Below the pieces are notes generated by a model. The model did not search any database, was not told where the DNA came from, and saw only the letters and a program-made list of their open reading frames with translations. The position numbers were made by a program, and so were the translations under genes. Shown piece by piece: positions 46,073 to 55,096 of a DNA stretch of 64,000 bases. Source of the stretch: Magnetospirillum sp902729445 (GTDB taxonomy: Bacteria; Pseudomonadota; Alphaproteobacteria; Rhodospirillales; Magnetospirillaceae); assembly GCF_902729445.1 (NCBI RefSeq), contig NZ_CACVCE010000073.1:1-64000 (forward strand), written 5' to 3'. Position 1 is the first letter of the stretch. Each line of letters opens with the position of its first letter.

Positions 46073-46654
46073 ATGGAACATTATATCCTGCTGTTCATCA
46101 GCGCGGCCTTGGTCAGCAACGTCGTCCTGATGCGGTTTTTGGGTCTGTGCTCGTTCATGGGTGTCACCACCCGGGTTGACACGGCTCTCGGCATGGGCGC
46201 CTCGACGACCTTCTGCATCACCATTTCGGCGATGATCGACTGGGGCATCGAATATTACCTGCTCGAACCCTATGGCCTGGGCTATCTGCGCACCGTCACC
46301 TTCATCCTGGTGATCGCGGCCGCCGTGCAGTTCACCGAAGCCACCGTGCGCAAGGTGTCGCCGACGATGTTCCAGCTTCTGGGCATCTATCTGCCGCTGA
46401 TCACCACCAATTGCGCGGTGCTGGGCGTCAACCTGCTGCTGGTCGAAGGCCATATGAACTTCATCGAGAGCACGCTGTTCGCCCTGGCCTCGTCCTTGGG
46501 CTACAGCCTGGTGATGGTTCTGTTCGCCGGCCTGCGCGAGCGTCTGGCCCTGGCCGATGTGCCTAGGCTGTTCGCCGGGCCGCCGATCGGCTTCATCACC
46601 GCCAGCCTGCTGGCCCTGGCCTTCATGGGCTTTTCCGGCATGAGCACCAACTAG
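46073..46654 (+). CDS. rnfA: electron transport complex subunit RnfA
   Basis: RnfA is a 193-residue membrane subunit with six predicted helices of the NqrE/RnfA family. Conserved parts are VLMRFLGLCSFMGVT, where a Cys takes part in the membrane iron-sulfur cluster shared with RnfE, and the second Cys in LITTNCAVLGVNLL. It lies 14 bp before rnfB. The complex links ferredoxin and NADH to the ion gradient. Confidence 0.96.
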   Translation: MEHYILLFISAALVSNVVLMRFLGLCSFMGVTTRVDTALGMGASTTFCITISAMIDWGIEYYLLEPYGLGYLRTVTFILVIAAAVQFTEATVRKVSPTMFQLLGIYLPLITTNCAVLGVNLLLVEGHMNFIESTLFALASSLGYSLVMVLFAGLRERLALADVPRLFAGPPIGFITASLLALAFMGFSGMSTN

Positions 46655-46667
46655 GAGGACCGCGATC

Positions 46668-47207
46668 ATGTTGTTGGATGTTGGAAGTTTGGCGGTCATG
46701 GGTGTGACCCTGGGGGCGGTGCTGGGAACGGCGGCGAAGCTTTTGGCGGTGCCGACCAACCCGCTGGAGGACGAGTTGCAGGCCCTGCTGCCCGGTTCGC
46801 AGTGCGGTCAGTGCGGCTTCGTCGGCTGCTCGCAATATGCCGCCGCGCTGGCCAAGGGCGACACGCCGATCACGCTGTGCGCGCCGGGCGGCAAGGGCAC
46901 CATCGAGGCCCTGGCCAAGAAGCTGGGCGTCGAAGCCAATGCCGACGACCACGAAGAGCAGGCCCCGCAGCACGCCCACATCAAGGAAGATCTGTGCATC
47001 GGCTGTCTGCGCTGCGTGCAGGAATGCACCTCGGACGCCATCGTCGGTGCCAACAAGCAGCTTCACACCATCATCGTCGACCAGTGTCACGGCTGCGCCA
47101 AGTGCTTCAAGGTCTGCCCGACCGAAGCCATCGAGATGTGCACGGTGCCGGTGACCATGGCCGCCTGGCACTGGGGCAAGCCCCAGTCCGAGTCGGCCCA
47201 CCACTGA
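46668..47207 (+). CDS. rnfB: electron transport complex iron-sulfur subunit RnfB
   Basis: The 179-residue RnfB has one N-terminal membrane helix, a four-Cys cluster region (SQCGQCGFVGCSQYA plus a later CAPGG) and two ferredoxin-type 4Fe-4S motifs (CIGCLRCVQEC and CHGCAKCFKVC). It is the likely entry site for electrons from ferredoxin. The order rnfA-B-C matches the standard cluster. Confidence 0.96.
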   Translation: MLLDVGSLAVMGVTLGAVLGTAAKLLAVPTNPLEDELQALLPGSQCGQCGFVGCSQYAAALAKGDTPITLCAPGGKGTIEALAKKLGVEANADDHEEQAPQHAHIKEDLCIGCLRCVQECTSDAIVGANKQLHTIIVDQCHGCAKCFKVCPTEAIEMCTVPVTMAAWHWGKPQSESAHH

Positions 47208-47222
47208 CGGGAGCGTTGTAAG

Positions 47223-48707
47223 ATGAAACTGTTTCCCGTTCGCGGCGGCATCCACCCCGAATATCGCAAGGAACGCACCGCCGAGCAGGCGATCGTGACC
47301 CTGCCGATGCCGGCCGCCCTGTATATCCCGCTGCAGCAGCATATCGGCGCCGCCTCGGAAGCGATCGTCGCGGCCGGCGACACCGTCAAGAAGGGCCAGG
47401 TCATCGCCAAGAGCGGCGGTGTGGTCTCGGCCACCGCCCACGCGCCGACCTCGGGCAAGGTGGTGGCGGTGACGGAAGTGACCGCGCCGCACGCCTCGGG
47501 TCTGCCGCTGATCACCATCATCATCGAGCCGGACGGCAAGGATGAATGGGCCAGCGACCTGCCGGCTCCGATTGCCGATCCCTTTGCCGCCGATTCCAAG
47601 GTGATCCGCGACCGCGTCGCCGCCTCGGGCATCGTCGGCATGGGCGGCGCCGCCTTCCCCAGCGCGGTCAAGCTGAACCTGGGCACCCAGCACAAGCTGG
47701 AAACCCTGCTGATCAACGGCGCCGAGTGCGAGCCCTATCTGACCTGCGACGACCGCGTGATGCGCGAATTCGCCGACGAGGTCATCGACGGTGCCCGCAT
47801 CATGGCTCACGCCCTGGGTGCTCCGAACATCGTCATCGGCATCGAGACCAACAAGCCCGCCGCCATCGAGGCGATGGGAAAGGCCGCCGCTGCCCACACC
47901 AACATCACCGTGGTCGGCGTGCCGGTGCAGTACCCGATGGGGTCGGAACGCCATCTGGTCCAGGCCATCACCGGCCTGGAGACTCCGGCCCGCAAGCTGA
48001 CCGCCGATCTGGGCGTGGTGGTGCACAACGTCGCCACCGCGCGCGCCGTGCACAAGGCGGTGCGCTTCGGCCAGCCGCTGGTGCGCCGCGTCATCACCGT
48101 CTCGGGCGGGGCGGTCGCCAAGCCGGCCAATGTCGAGGTGCCGCTGGGCACCATGGTCGCCGATCTGGTCGCCTTCTGCGGCGGCTTCACCCAGCCGCCG
48201 CGCCGGGTGGTCAATGGCGGCCCGATGATGGGCCAGCCGCTGCCCAGCCTGGAAGTGCCGGTGGTCAAGGGCATGTCGGGCATCCTGGGCCTGACCACCG
48301 AGGAAACCGGGGAAGAGCCCTCGAAGCCCTGCATCCGCTGCGGTACCTGCGTCACCATCTGCCCGTGCGGGCTGGTGCCGGTGGAAATGGCCCGCTTCAT
48401 CAAGCACGACAAGCTGGACGACGCCGCCAAGTGGGGCGTGACCGATTGCGTGTCGTGCGGCAGCTGTTCCTATGTCTGCCCGTCGCACATTCCGCTGGTC
48501 CATTACTTCAACTATGCCAAGGGTGCGCTGTCGGCCGCCGACCGCGAACGCCGCCGGCTCGACACCATCAAGGGCCTGGTCGAGAACCACAACGCCCGTA
48601 TCGAGAAGCAACAGGCCGCCAAGAAGGCCGCCGCCGCCGCGGCTGCCGCCGCCAAGGCGCAGGCCGCCCAGGCTTCGACCACCGATGACGACAAGGCCAA
48701 CGCATGA
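47223..48707 (+). CDS. rnfC: electron transport complex subunit RnfC
   Basis: The 494-residue RnfC is the NADH/FMN-linked peripheral subunit. Seen are the N-terminal FPVRGGIHPEYRKERT, the nucleotide/FMN region (GMGGAAFPSAVKLNLG, INGAECEPYLTCDDR), and two 4Fe-4S motifs (CIRCGTCVTICPC and CVSCGSCSYVC). The C-terminus is a short Ala/Lys-rich helix, not the long repeat tail of E. coli RsxC, so the length is closer to Rhodobacter RnfC. It overlaps rnfD by 4 bp. Confidence 0.96.
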   Translation: MKLFPVRGGIHPEYRKERTAEQAIVTLPMPAALYIPLQQHIGAASEAIVAAGDTVKKGQVIAKSGGVVSATAHAPTSGKVVAVTEVTAPHASGLPLITIIIEPDGKDEWASDLPAPIADPFAADSKVIRDRVAASGIVGMGGAAFPSAVKLNLGTQHKLETLLINGAECEPYLTCDDRVMREFADEVIDGARIMAHALGAPNIVIGIETNKPAAIEAMGKAAAAHTNITVVGVPVQYPMGSERHLVQAITGLETPARKLTADLGVVVHNVATARAVHKAVRFGQPLVRRVITVSGGAVAKPANVEVPLGTMVADLVAFCGGFTQPPRRVVNGGPMMGQPLPSLEVPVVKGMSGILGLTTEETGEEPSKPCIRCGTCVTICPCGLVPVEMARFIKHDKLDDAAKWGVTDCVSCGSCSYVCPSHIPLVHYFNYAKGALSAADRERRRLDTIKGLVENHNARIEKQQAAKKAAAAAAAAAKAQAAQASTTDDDKANA

Positions 48708-49786
48708 CGACCGCATATAACGACCGCGCCGCGCCGTTCACCCACGCCCCTGTCAACGTCTCGAAGACGATGTTCACGGTGCTGGCCGCACTTGCGCCCG
48801 CGACCTTGTTCAATCTGTGGATGTTCGGCTGGCCGGCCATCTTCTTGTTCCTGGTCACCGTCGGCGCCTGCGTCGCCTGCGAGGTGATCTGCGTGCGCCT
48901 GTCCGGCGGATCGGCCGATAGCGCCATCGGCGACGGCTCGGTGCTGATCACCGGCTGGCTGCTGGCGGTGTCGTTGCCGCCGTGGGCTCCGTGGTGGATC
49001 GGGGTGGTGGCCGCCGTGTTCGGCGTTGCCCTGGCCAAGCATGCCTTTGGCGGCCTGGGCCAGAACGTCTTCAACCCGGCCATGGTCGGCCGCGTGGTGG
49101 TGTTGGTGTCCTTCCCGGTGCAGATGACCGCCTGGGTGGCGCCCAAGCCGCTGTTCGCCGCCGGTTCGCCCGGGTTCCTGGAAAGCCTGCACTACACCTT
49201 CGGCCGCGACGTCAGCCTGGATGCCATCAGCCAGGCCTCGCCGTTGGGCTTCATCAAGACCGAGCTGGCCCGCGGCATCGCCGTCGATCAGTCGATGGCC
49301 AATGCGCCCGGCCTGATGGACCTGATCCTGGGCTTCCATCCCGGCTCGATGGGCGAGGCGTCCGTCCCGCTGGTCCTGGCCGGCGGTCTTTACCTGATGT
49401 GGAAGCGCATCATTTCCTGGCACATCCCGGTGTCGTTGCTGGGCACGCTGTTCGTGATGGGCGCATTGTTCAACCTGGTCGATCCGGCCCGCTTCTCGGG
49501 CGGCCTGTTCCACCTGGTCACCGGGGCGTCGTTCCTGGGCGCCTTCTTCATCGCCACCGACTATGTGACCTCGCCGGTGTCGAAGAAGGGCCAGATCGTC
49601 TTCGGTGTCGGCATCGGCCTGCTCACCTGGATCATCCGCACCTTCGCCGGCTATCCCGAGGGCATGGCCTTCGCGGTGCTGCTGATGAATTCGCTGACGC
49701 CCATCATCGATCAACATTTCCGTCCGCGCGCGTTCGGCCGCACCTCGAAGGGTGAGCCGCTGCCGGTCAAGGGGGGAGAGCAATGA
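48704..49786 (+). CDS. rnfD: electron transport complex subunit RnfD
   Basis: The 360-residue multi-spanning subunit is homologous to NqrB. Blocks seen are KTMFTVLAALAPATLFNLW, GDGSVLITGWLLAVSLPPW, GGLGQNVFNPAMVGRVVVL and FFIATDYVTSPVSKKGQI. Family members carry covalent FMN on a Thr, which the upstream ApbE would install; I do not pinpoint the residue. It is translationally coupled on both sides (ATGA overlaps). Confidence 0.96.
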   Translation: MTTAYNDRAAPFTHAPVNVSKTMFTVLAALAPATLFNLWMFGWPAIFLFLVTVGACVACEVICVRLSGGSADSAIGDGSVLITGWLLAVSLPPWAPWWIGVVAAVFGVALAKHAFGGLGQNVFNPAMVGRVVVLVSFPVQMTAWVAPKPLFAAGSPGFLESLHYTFGRDVSLDAISQASPLGFIKTELARGIAVDQSMANAPGLMDLILGFHPGSMGEASVPLVLAGGLYLMWKRIISWHIPVSLLGTLFVMGALFNLVDPARFSGGLFHLVTGASFLGAFFIATDYVTSPVSKKGQIVFGVGIGLLTWIIRTFAGYPEGMAFAVLLMNSLTPIIDQHFRPRAFGRTSKGEPLPVKGGEQ

Positions 49787-50397
49787 GCGCCCACGCCATT
49801 AAGCCGACCTGGGTCCACGCCTTCATCCTGGGTGCCTTCTGTACCGGGTTCGGGGTATTGCTGGCCGCCACCGACATCGTCACCCAGGAGCCGATCAAGG
49901 AACGCGCCCTGGAAGACAAGATGAACTCACTGGGCCTGGTTATTCCCAAGTCGATCCACGACAACAATCCGGTGACCGACGCCGTCACCTTTACCGGCAC
50001 CGACGGCAAGGCCCAGACCGTCTACCGCGCCATGAGGGCCGGCAAGGTCACCGGCGTCGCCTATGAGGTGATCGCCCATGGCGGCTATGCCGGTCCGATC
50101 CGGCTGATGCTGGGCGTCGATCCCGACGGCAAGATCCTGGGCGTGCGGGTGATCGCCCACAAGGAAACCCCCGGTCTGGGCGACAAGATCGACGCCGCCA
50201 AGAACGAGTGGATCACCCGCTTCACCGGCCTGTTCCTGGGCAATCCCCCGGCCGAGAAGTGGAAGGTCAAGAAGGATGGCGGCCAGTTCGACCAGTTCTC
50301 GGGCGCGACCATTACGCCGCGCGCCGTGGTCGGCGGGATCCGCCACGGTCTGGAATATTTCGCCGCGAACAAAGCTAGCATGATGGAGGGGCGCTGA
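49783..50397 (+). CDS. rnfG: electron transport complex subunit RnfG
   Basis: The 204-residue subunit has one N-terminal membrane helix (about 10-30) and a periplasmic FMN-binding domain. The flavinylation motif SGAT is present (FSGATITPRAVV), with the Thr as the FMN attachment site of the NqrC/RnfG family. Also seen are GYAGPIRLMLGVD and HKETPGLGDKID. It overlaps rnfD by 4 bp and abuts rnfE. Confidence 0.96.
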   Translation: MSAHAIKPTWVHAFILGAFCTGFGVLLAATDIVTQEPIKERALEDKMNSLGLVIPKSIHDNNPVTDAVTFTGTDGKAQTVYRAMRAGKVTGVAYEVIAHGGYAGPIRLMLGVDPDGKILGVRVIAHKETPGLGDKIDAAKNEWITRFTGLFLGNPPAEKWKVKKDGGQFDQFSGATITPRAVVGGIRHGLEYFAANKASMMEGR

Positions 50398-51068
50398 TGT
50401 CCACCAGCTACGGACGAATCGTCAAGGATGGCCTGTGGGACAATAACGGCGTGCTGTGCATGCTGCTGGGCATGTGCCCGACCATGGCCATGACCGGCAC
50501 AGCCACCAACGGCTTCGGCATGGGCATCGCGACCGCGGTGGTGATGGCGGCGTCGAACATGATGGTGGCGATGTTTCGCAACTACGTCACCCACGAGGTG
50601 CGCATCCCGGTCTACATCCTGATCGTGGCGGCCAACGTCACCTTCGTCGATCTGGGCATGAATGCCTGGATGCACGAGCTTTACAAGGTGCTGGGCCTGT
50701 TCATCCCGCTGATCGTGTCCAACTGCCTGCCGCTGGCCCGCCTGGAAGCCTTCGCCGCGAAGGAGCCGGTATTGCCGTCGCTGGTGGACGGCACCTTCAT
50801 GGGCCTGGGCTTCACCCTTGCCCTGACCGCCATCGGCGCCGTGCGCGAACTGATCGGCCAGGGCACCTTGTTCGCCGACGCCTCGCTGCTGCTGGGGCCG
50901 GCCTTCAAGTTCCTGGAAATGCGGGTGATGCCGGAAGACATGGGCATCCTGGTGCTGATCCTGCCGCCGGGTGGCTTCCTGGTCGCCGGCTTGATGGTGG
51001 TGGCCAAGCGTATGGTCGATCTTGCCATGGGCAAGGAGATCAAGATGGCCGGCGCCCACAGCGTTTAA
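50397..51068 (+). CDS. rnfE: electron transport complex subunit RnfE
   Basis: The 223-residue NqrD/RnfE-type membrane subunit has about six helices. Conserved are LWDNNGVLCMLLGMCPTMAMT, with Cys for the membrane cluster, and LFIPLIVSNCLPLARLEAFA. It shares the junction base with rnfG and is followed by rnfH after 14 bp. Confidence 0.96.
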   Translation: MSTSYGRIVKDGLWDNNGVLCMLLGMCPTMAMTGTATNGFGMGIATAVVMAASNMMVAMFRNYVTHEVRIPVYILIVAANVTFVDLGMNAWMHELYKVLGLFIPLIVSNCLPLARLEAFAAKEPVLPSLVDGTFMGLGFTLALTAIGAVRELIGQGTLFADASLLLGPAFKFLEMRVMPEDMGILVLILPPGGFLVAGLMVVAKRMVDLAMGKEIKMAGAHSV

Positions 51069-51082
51069 GGAGAGGGCGGATT

Positions 51083-51376
51083 ATGAAGATCACCATCGTT
51101 TACGCCCTGCCTGCCAAGCAGACCGTGTTGTCGGTCGAGGTGCCGGACGGCGCCACCGTTCAGCAGGCGTTGGACAAGTCGGGCATCCTGACCCGCTGCC
51201 CCGACATCGACCTGGAAACCCAGAAGGTCGGCATCTGGGGCAAGGTGGCGGCTTTGGACGCGGTGCTGGAAGACGGCGCCCGCGTCGAAATCTACCGCGC
51301 CATCACCGCCGACCCCAAGACGGTCAAGCGCCGGCCGCCGCCGGCCAAGCCTGCCGCCCCTGCCGAAGAGGGCTGA
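51083..51376 (+). CDS. rnfH: RnfH-family ubiquitin-like protein
   Basis: The 97-residue RnfH has a ubiquitin/ThiS-like beta-grasp fold: KITIVYALPAKQTVLSVEVPDG, TVQQALDKSGIL and KVGIWGKVAALDAVLEDGARVEIYR. A Pro/Lys-rich tail (KRRPPPAKPAAP) follows. It is found at the end of rnf operons in several proteobacteria; its molecular role is not established. GGAGAGGG precedes the ATG and a strong terminator follows. Confidence 0.9.
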   Translation: MKITIVYALPAKQTVLSVEVPDGATVQQALDKSGILTRCPDIDLETQKVGIWGKVAALDAVLEDGARVEIYRAITADPKTVKRRPPPAKPAAPAEEG

Positions 51377-51387
51377 CGCTTCGAAAT

Positions 51388-51420
51388 AAAATGGCCGGGT
51401 CACCCCGGCCATTTTTATTT
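51388..51420. terminator. bidirectional terminator after rnfH
   Basis: A 12-bp stem (AAATGGCCGGG centred, 51388-51399 with 51404-51415) has a 4-base loop and a T-run (TTTTTATTT). It separates convergent rnfH and the lysozyme-like gene and overlaps the latter's stop codon. Confidence 0.9.
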
Positions 51421-52236
51421 GGGCAATCCGTCGGCCCACAATTGCGCTTCGCGATCGCGCCGGCCGCGCAGGCCGTTGCCGTCGGGCCACAATCGTTTCA
51501 TCGCCTGAAATTGGGCCGGGACCTGGGCCAGCGAAGCCGCGTCGCCGGCCTGGACCAGATCGCGGATCGCCCGCATTTCCACGCGGCGGTCGCCCTTCAG
51601 GCTGGGACCGCGATTGTAGACCAGGCTGACCAGCGCGCTTTTGCACAGGCCCGGCAATTTGTCGGTGCCGGGAAAGGCGTCTTCAGTCTGGTCGACATAG
51701 ACCGGGATGGTGTCGGCGCAATAGACCGGCCAGGCCAGGCTATAGGGCACCACCACGTTCTTCAGGCTGTCGGCGCCGGCCTGGCTTCCCTGCTTGCCCA
51801 GCCACGGGATCAAGGCGTCCTGCACGTCCTGGTTCAGCTTGCCCCAGGCCCGGCTGAAGGTGGTCTGATCGGCGAAGCGCAGGTCGAAACCGATGCCGAT
51901 GGTGATGCCGCTGTCGCCGCCCGGCCACACCGGGTGGCAGAACGCCTGTTCATAGCGGGTGCGCGAGCCGATTTCCTCGGTGGCGATGAAGGTGACCCCG
52001 CGGGTCGGCAGCAACGGCTGCGGCTCGGGCTGGGTCATCAGCCGATTCCACAAGGCCGCATCGACGGTACCGGTGGGGTCCAGGCCCAGCACGGTCTGGG
52101 CGTAGCGCACGGCGGCGGCGGTCCCCTTGCCGAAATCGCCGTCCTCGGAGATCAGCGCCCCCATGCGGTTCAACGCCTGCTGCAGCGTCACGACGTCCGG
52201 GCCGTCCTGGCCCTGGGAAAGTGGGAATGCGACCAT
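51415..52236 (-). CDS. peptidoglycan-binding, lysozyme-like (GH24/pesticin-type) protein
   Basis: The 273-residue protein has an N-terminal peptidoglycan-binding domain (about 5-70: DVVTLQQALNRMGALISEDGDFGKGT). Then comes a lysozyme-like region with FIATEEIGSRTRYE (candidate catalytic Glu), SGITIGIGFDLRF and the helix LCKSALVSLVYNRGPSL, resembling phage-type lysozymes. No signal peptide is visible, so it may be exported by another route, released on lysis, or act on incoming material. It starts at ATG 52236 with AAGGGA upstream. No phage genes flank it. Confidence 0.75.
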   Translation of the reverse strand: MVAFPLSQGQDGPDVVTLQQALNRMGALISEDGDFGKGTAAAVRYAQTVLGLDPTGTVDAALWNRLMTQPEPQPLLPTRGVTFIATEEIGSRTRYEQAFCHPVWPGGDSGITIGIGFDLRFADQTTFSRAWGKLNQDVQDALIPWLGKQGSQAGADSLKNVVVPYSLAWPVYCADTIPVYVDQTEDAFPGTDKLPGLCKSALVSLVYNRGPSLKGDRRVEMRAIRDLVQAGDAASLAQVPAQFQAMKRLWPDGNGLRGRRDREAQLWADGLPK

Positions 52237-52401
52237 AAGGCGTCCCTTTTCGAAGTTAGTGCGCGGAACGATAGCACGCCGTCCAGCCCCGTGCCAACAG
52301 GAAGGGAGCCCTGCGGAAGGTGCGGTGGAAATCCGCAAGCGGTGGACTATACTTGTCGGCAAGCAATCCATGTTCCGTCGCATCCCATCGGAGGCAAGGC
52401 C

Positions 52402-53034
52402 ATGGGCGTCCTGATTCACCGCACTGCCGCCATCGGCGGGGCCGACGAGCTGGATTTCAGCCGCTGCCACGTCGTCGTCCTGGACCCGTTCATCGCCACC
52501 CGCCGCCTGGTCACCGACATCTTGGTGCGCGACATGCGGGTCGGCGCCGCGCGCGCCTGCGCCACCGCCGAAGACGCGGTGCGTCTGCTGCTGGAAGGCG
52601 GCTGGAACATCGTATTCGCCGACTGGTCGGCCGCCACCAACGCCATCGCCTTGCTGAAAAGCTTGCGGGTGCAAGGCAGTCCGTTCCGTTTTCTGCCGGT
52701 GGTGGTGATGAGCGGCTTTTCCAGCGCCGACCACATCAAGGCGGCCCGCGATGCCGGCATGACCGAGTTCATGCTGAAGCCGTTTTCGGCCCAGGTGATC
52801 CAAAGCCGGCTGAAATCCATCACCCAGGCACCCCGTGTCTATGTCGAATCGCCCGATTTCTTCGGGCCGGACCGCCGGCGTCGCCACGACAGCTTCGAGG
52901 GCTTCGAGCGGCGCCATCACACCAACACCCGTTTCGCCGACCGCCGGCAGGCCAATTTCCCCCATGTCGGCCCCGAACGCCGGCAGGGCATTCCCGGCTA
53001 CCATGCGGCCGACCGCCGCCAGGGTGCTCGCTGA
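52402..53034 (+). CDS. receiver-domain protein with DRR-rich tail
   Basis: The 210-residue protein has an N-terminal receiver domain (about 22-140). The acidic pocket is reduced (VVLDPF), the phosphoacceptor Asp lies in IVFADWSAATN, SGF replaces the usual Thr/Ser region, and the Lys is in MLKPFSA. The last 60 residues hold repeated FGPDRRRR, FERRHH, FADRRQ and ADRRQ motifs, basic and probably disordered. Such tails occur in alphaproteobacterial receivers but their role is unknown; nucleic-acid or partner binding is possible. The start follows GGAGGCAAGGCC. No kinase is adjacent. Confidence 0.8.
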   Translation: MGVLIHRTAAIGGADELDFSRCHVVVLDPFIATRRLVTDILVRDMRVGAARACATAEDAVRLLLEGGWNIVFADWSAATNAIALLKSLRVQGSPFRFLPVVVMSGFSSADHIKAARDAGMTEFMLKPFSAQVIQSRLKSITQAPRVYVESPDFFGPDRRRRHDSFEGFERRHHTNTRFADRRQANFPHVGPERRQGIPGYHAADRRQGAR

Positions 53035-53068
53035 TTCCATTTCCCCAGCCGGCGGGCTATGGTGGGGC

Positions 53069-55057
53069 ATGATCGCCGCCGCTTCCTTGTTCGAACAGGC
53101 CCGCCCGCCGGTGCCGCCCGCGCCGTTCCTGCCGATGTCCTTGGCCGAGATGGACCGGCTGGGGTGGGAGGCGTGCGATGTGGTGCTGGTCACCGGCGAC
53201 GCCTATATCGATCATCCCAGCTTCGGCATGGCCATCGTCGGACGTTTGCTCGAGGCCCACGGCTTCAAGGTCGGCATCATCGCCCAGCCCGACTGGTCGG
53301 GGCCGGAAGCCTTCACCGTCCTCGGTCGGCCGCGCCTGTTCTTCGGCATCACCGCCGGCAACATGGATTCGATGGTCAACCGCTACACCTCGGACAAAAA
53401 GCTGCGCCACGACGACGCCTATACACCGGGCGGCGAGGGGGGCAAGCGGCCGGATCGGGCCGCCATCGTCTATGCCCAGCGTGCGCGCGAGGCCTTCAAG
53501 GACGTCCCCATCGTCCTGGGCGGCATCGAGGCCAGCCTGCGCCGTATTGCCCATTACGATTACTGGTCGGACAAGGTGCGCCGGTCGATCCTGATGGATG
53601 CCAAGGCCGACATCTTGCTGTTCGGCAACGCCGAGCGGGCGTTGGTCGAAGTGGCGCACCGCGCCGGGGCCGGCCAAACCATCCGCTCGATGACCGATAT
53701 CCGCGGCACCGCCCAGGTGGTGAACGCGCCCCCCAAGGCCTTCCGGGTCGCCGACTGGACCGACATGGACGGCGCGTCCCCGGACCTGGCCGGCGGCAAG
53801 GTGGCGGTGCGGCTGCCGTCCTACGAGCAGGTGGCCGCCGATCCCGCCCTGTACGCCCACACCTCACGGGTCCTGCATCTGGAAAGCAATGCGTCGAACG
53901 CCCGGGCCTTGGTGCAGGCCCATGGCGACAAGGATGTGTGGCTGAACCCGCCGCCGGTGCCGCTGACCTCGGCGGAACTGGACGCGGTCTATGAATTGCC
54001 GTTCGCCCGCGCCCCCCATCCGTCCTATGGCGATTCCCGCATTCCGGCCTGGGAGATGATCCGCTTCTCGGTGTCGATCATGCGCGGCTGTTTCGGCGGC
54101 TGCGCCTTCTGCTCGATCACCGAGCACGAGGGCAGGGTGATCCAAAGCCGGTCGGAAGGATCGGTCCTGCGCGAGATCGAGCGGGTGCGCGACCTGACCA
54201 AGGGCTTCACCGGCACCATTTCCGATATCGGCGGCCCGACCGCCAACATGTACCGGCTGGCCTGCAAGGATGATGGCATCCAGGCCATGTGCCGGCGGCT
54301 GTCTTGCGTCTATCCCGACATCTGCAAGAATCTGGGCACCGACCATGGCCCGCTGATCGCGCTGTACCGCAAGGCCCGCGCCATCAAGGGGGTCAAGCGG
54401 GTGCTGGTGGCCTCGGGCCTGCGCTACGATCTGGCGGTGCGAAGCCCGGATTATGTGCGCGAACTGGTGGCCCATCATGTCGGCGGCTATCTGAAGATCG
54501 CCCCCGAACATACCGAGGCCGGCCCGCTGTCCAAGATGATGAAGCCGGGCATCGCCGCCTATGAACGGTTCAAGGAATTGTTCGACCAGGCGGCCCAGGC
54601 GGCCGGCAAGAAGTACTATTTGATCCCCTATTTCATCGCCGCCCATCCCGGCACGTCCGACCGGGACATGATGAACCTGGCCTTGTGGCTGAAAAGGAAC
54701 GGCTTCAAGGCCGACCAGGTCCAGACCTTCCTGCCGTCGCCGATGTCGCTGGCGACCGCCATGTATCATTCCGGGCGAAACCCGCTGAAGCCGGTGCGCC
54801 ACAGCGGATCGGAAGAGGTCGAGGCCATCAAGGGCTTGCGCCAGCGCCGCCTGCACAAGGCCTTCCTGCGCTATCACGATCCCGAGAATTGGCCGATCCT
54901 GCGCGACGCCCTGAAGGCCATGGGCCGCGCCGACCTGATCGGGCCGGGCGCGCACCAATTGGTTCCCGGCGGCACCGCCGCACCCGCCGCCAAGGCTGGC
55001 CCATCCAGGCCGTTCCGCACCCAGCACACACGCTCCAGGCCCTTGCAGCGGCGCTGA
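53069..55057 (+). CDS. YgiQ-family (UPF0313) radical SAM protein
   Basis: The 662-residue protein begins with the YgiQ block (ACDVVLVTGDAYIDHPSFGMAIVGRLLE) and carries RGCFGGCAFCSI, the C-x3-C-x2-C iron-sulfur motif, near residue 345. YSD/DKKLRHDDAYTPGGEGGKRPD and IAPEHTEAGPLSKMMKPG are further family blocks. Reaction unknown for the family. I start at ATG 53069 after GGTGGGG; the upstream frame overlaps the receiver gene. The C-terminal 40 residues are Pro/Arg-rich and variable. The next gene starts 39 bp later. Confidence 0.9.
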   Translation: MIAAASLFEQARPPVPPAPFLPMSLAEMDRLGWEACDVVLVTGDAYIDHPSFGMAIVGRLLEAHGFKVGIIAQPDWSGPEAFTVLGRPRLFFGITAGNMDSMVNRYTSDKKLRHDDAYTPGGEGGKRPDRAAIVYAQRAREAFKDVPIVLGGIEASLRRIAHYDYWSDKVRRSILMDAKADILLFGNAERALVEVAHRAGAGQTIRSMTDIRGTAQVVNAPPKAFRVADWTDMDGASPDLAGGKVAVRLPSYEQVAADPALYAHTSRVLHLESNASNARALVQAHGDKDVWLNPPPVPLTSAELDAVYELPFARAPHPSYGDSRIPAWEMIRFSVSIMRGCFGGCAFCSITEHEGRVIQSRSEGSVLREIERVRDLTKGFTGTISDIGGPTANMYRLACKDDGIQAMCRRLSCVYPDICKNLGTDHGPLIALYRKARAIKGVKRVLVASGLRYDLAVRSPDYVRELVAHHVGGYLKIAPEHTEAGPLSKMMKPGIAAYERFKELFDQAAQAAGKKYYLIPYFIAAHPGTSDRDMMNLALWLKRNGFKADQVQTFLPSPMSLATAMYHSGRNPLKPVRHSGSEEVEAIKGLRQRRLHKAFLRYHDPENWPILRDALKAMGRADLIGPGAHQLVPGGTAAPAAKAGPSRPFRTQHTRSRPLQRR

Positions 55058-55096
55058 TCGTCGCCACTTGTCAGGAAAGCCTGAACAAGGTGCGCC

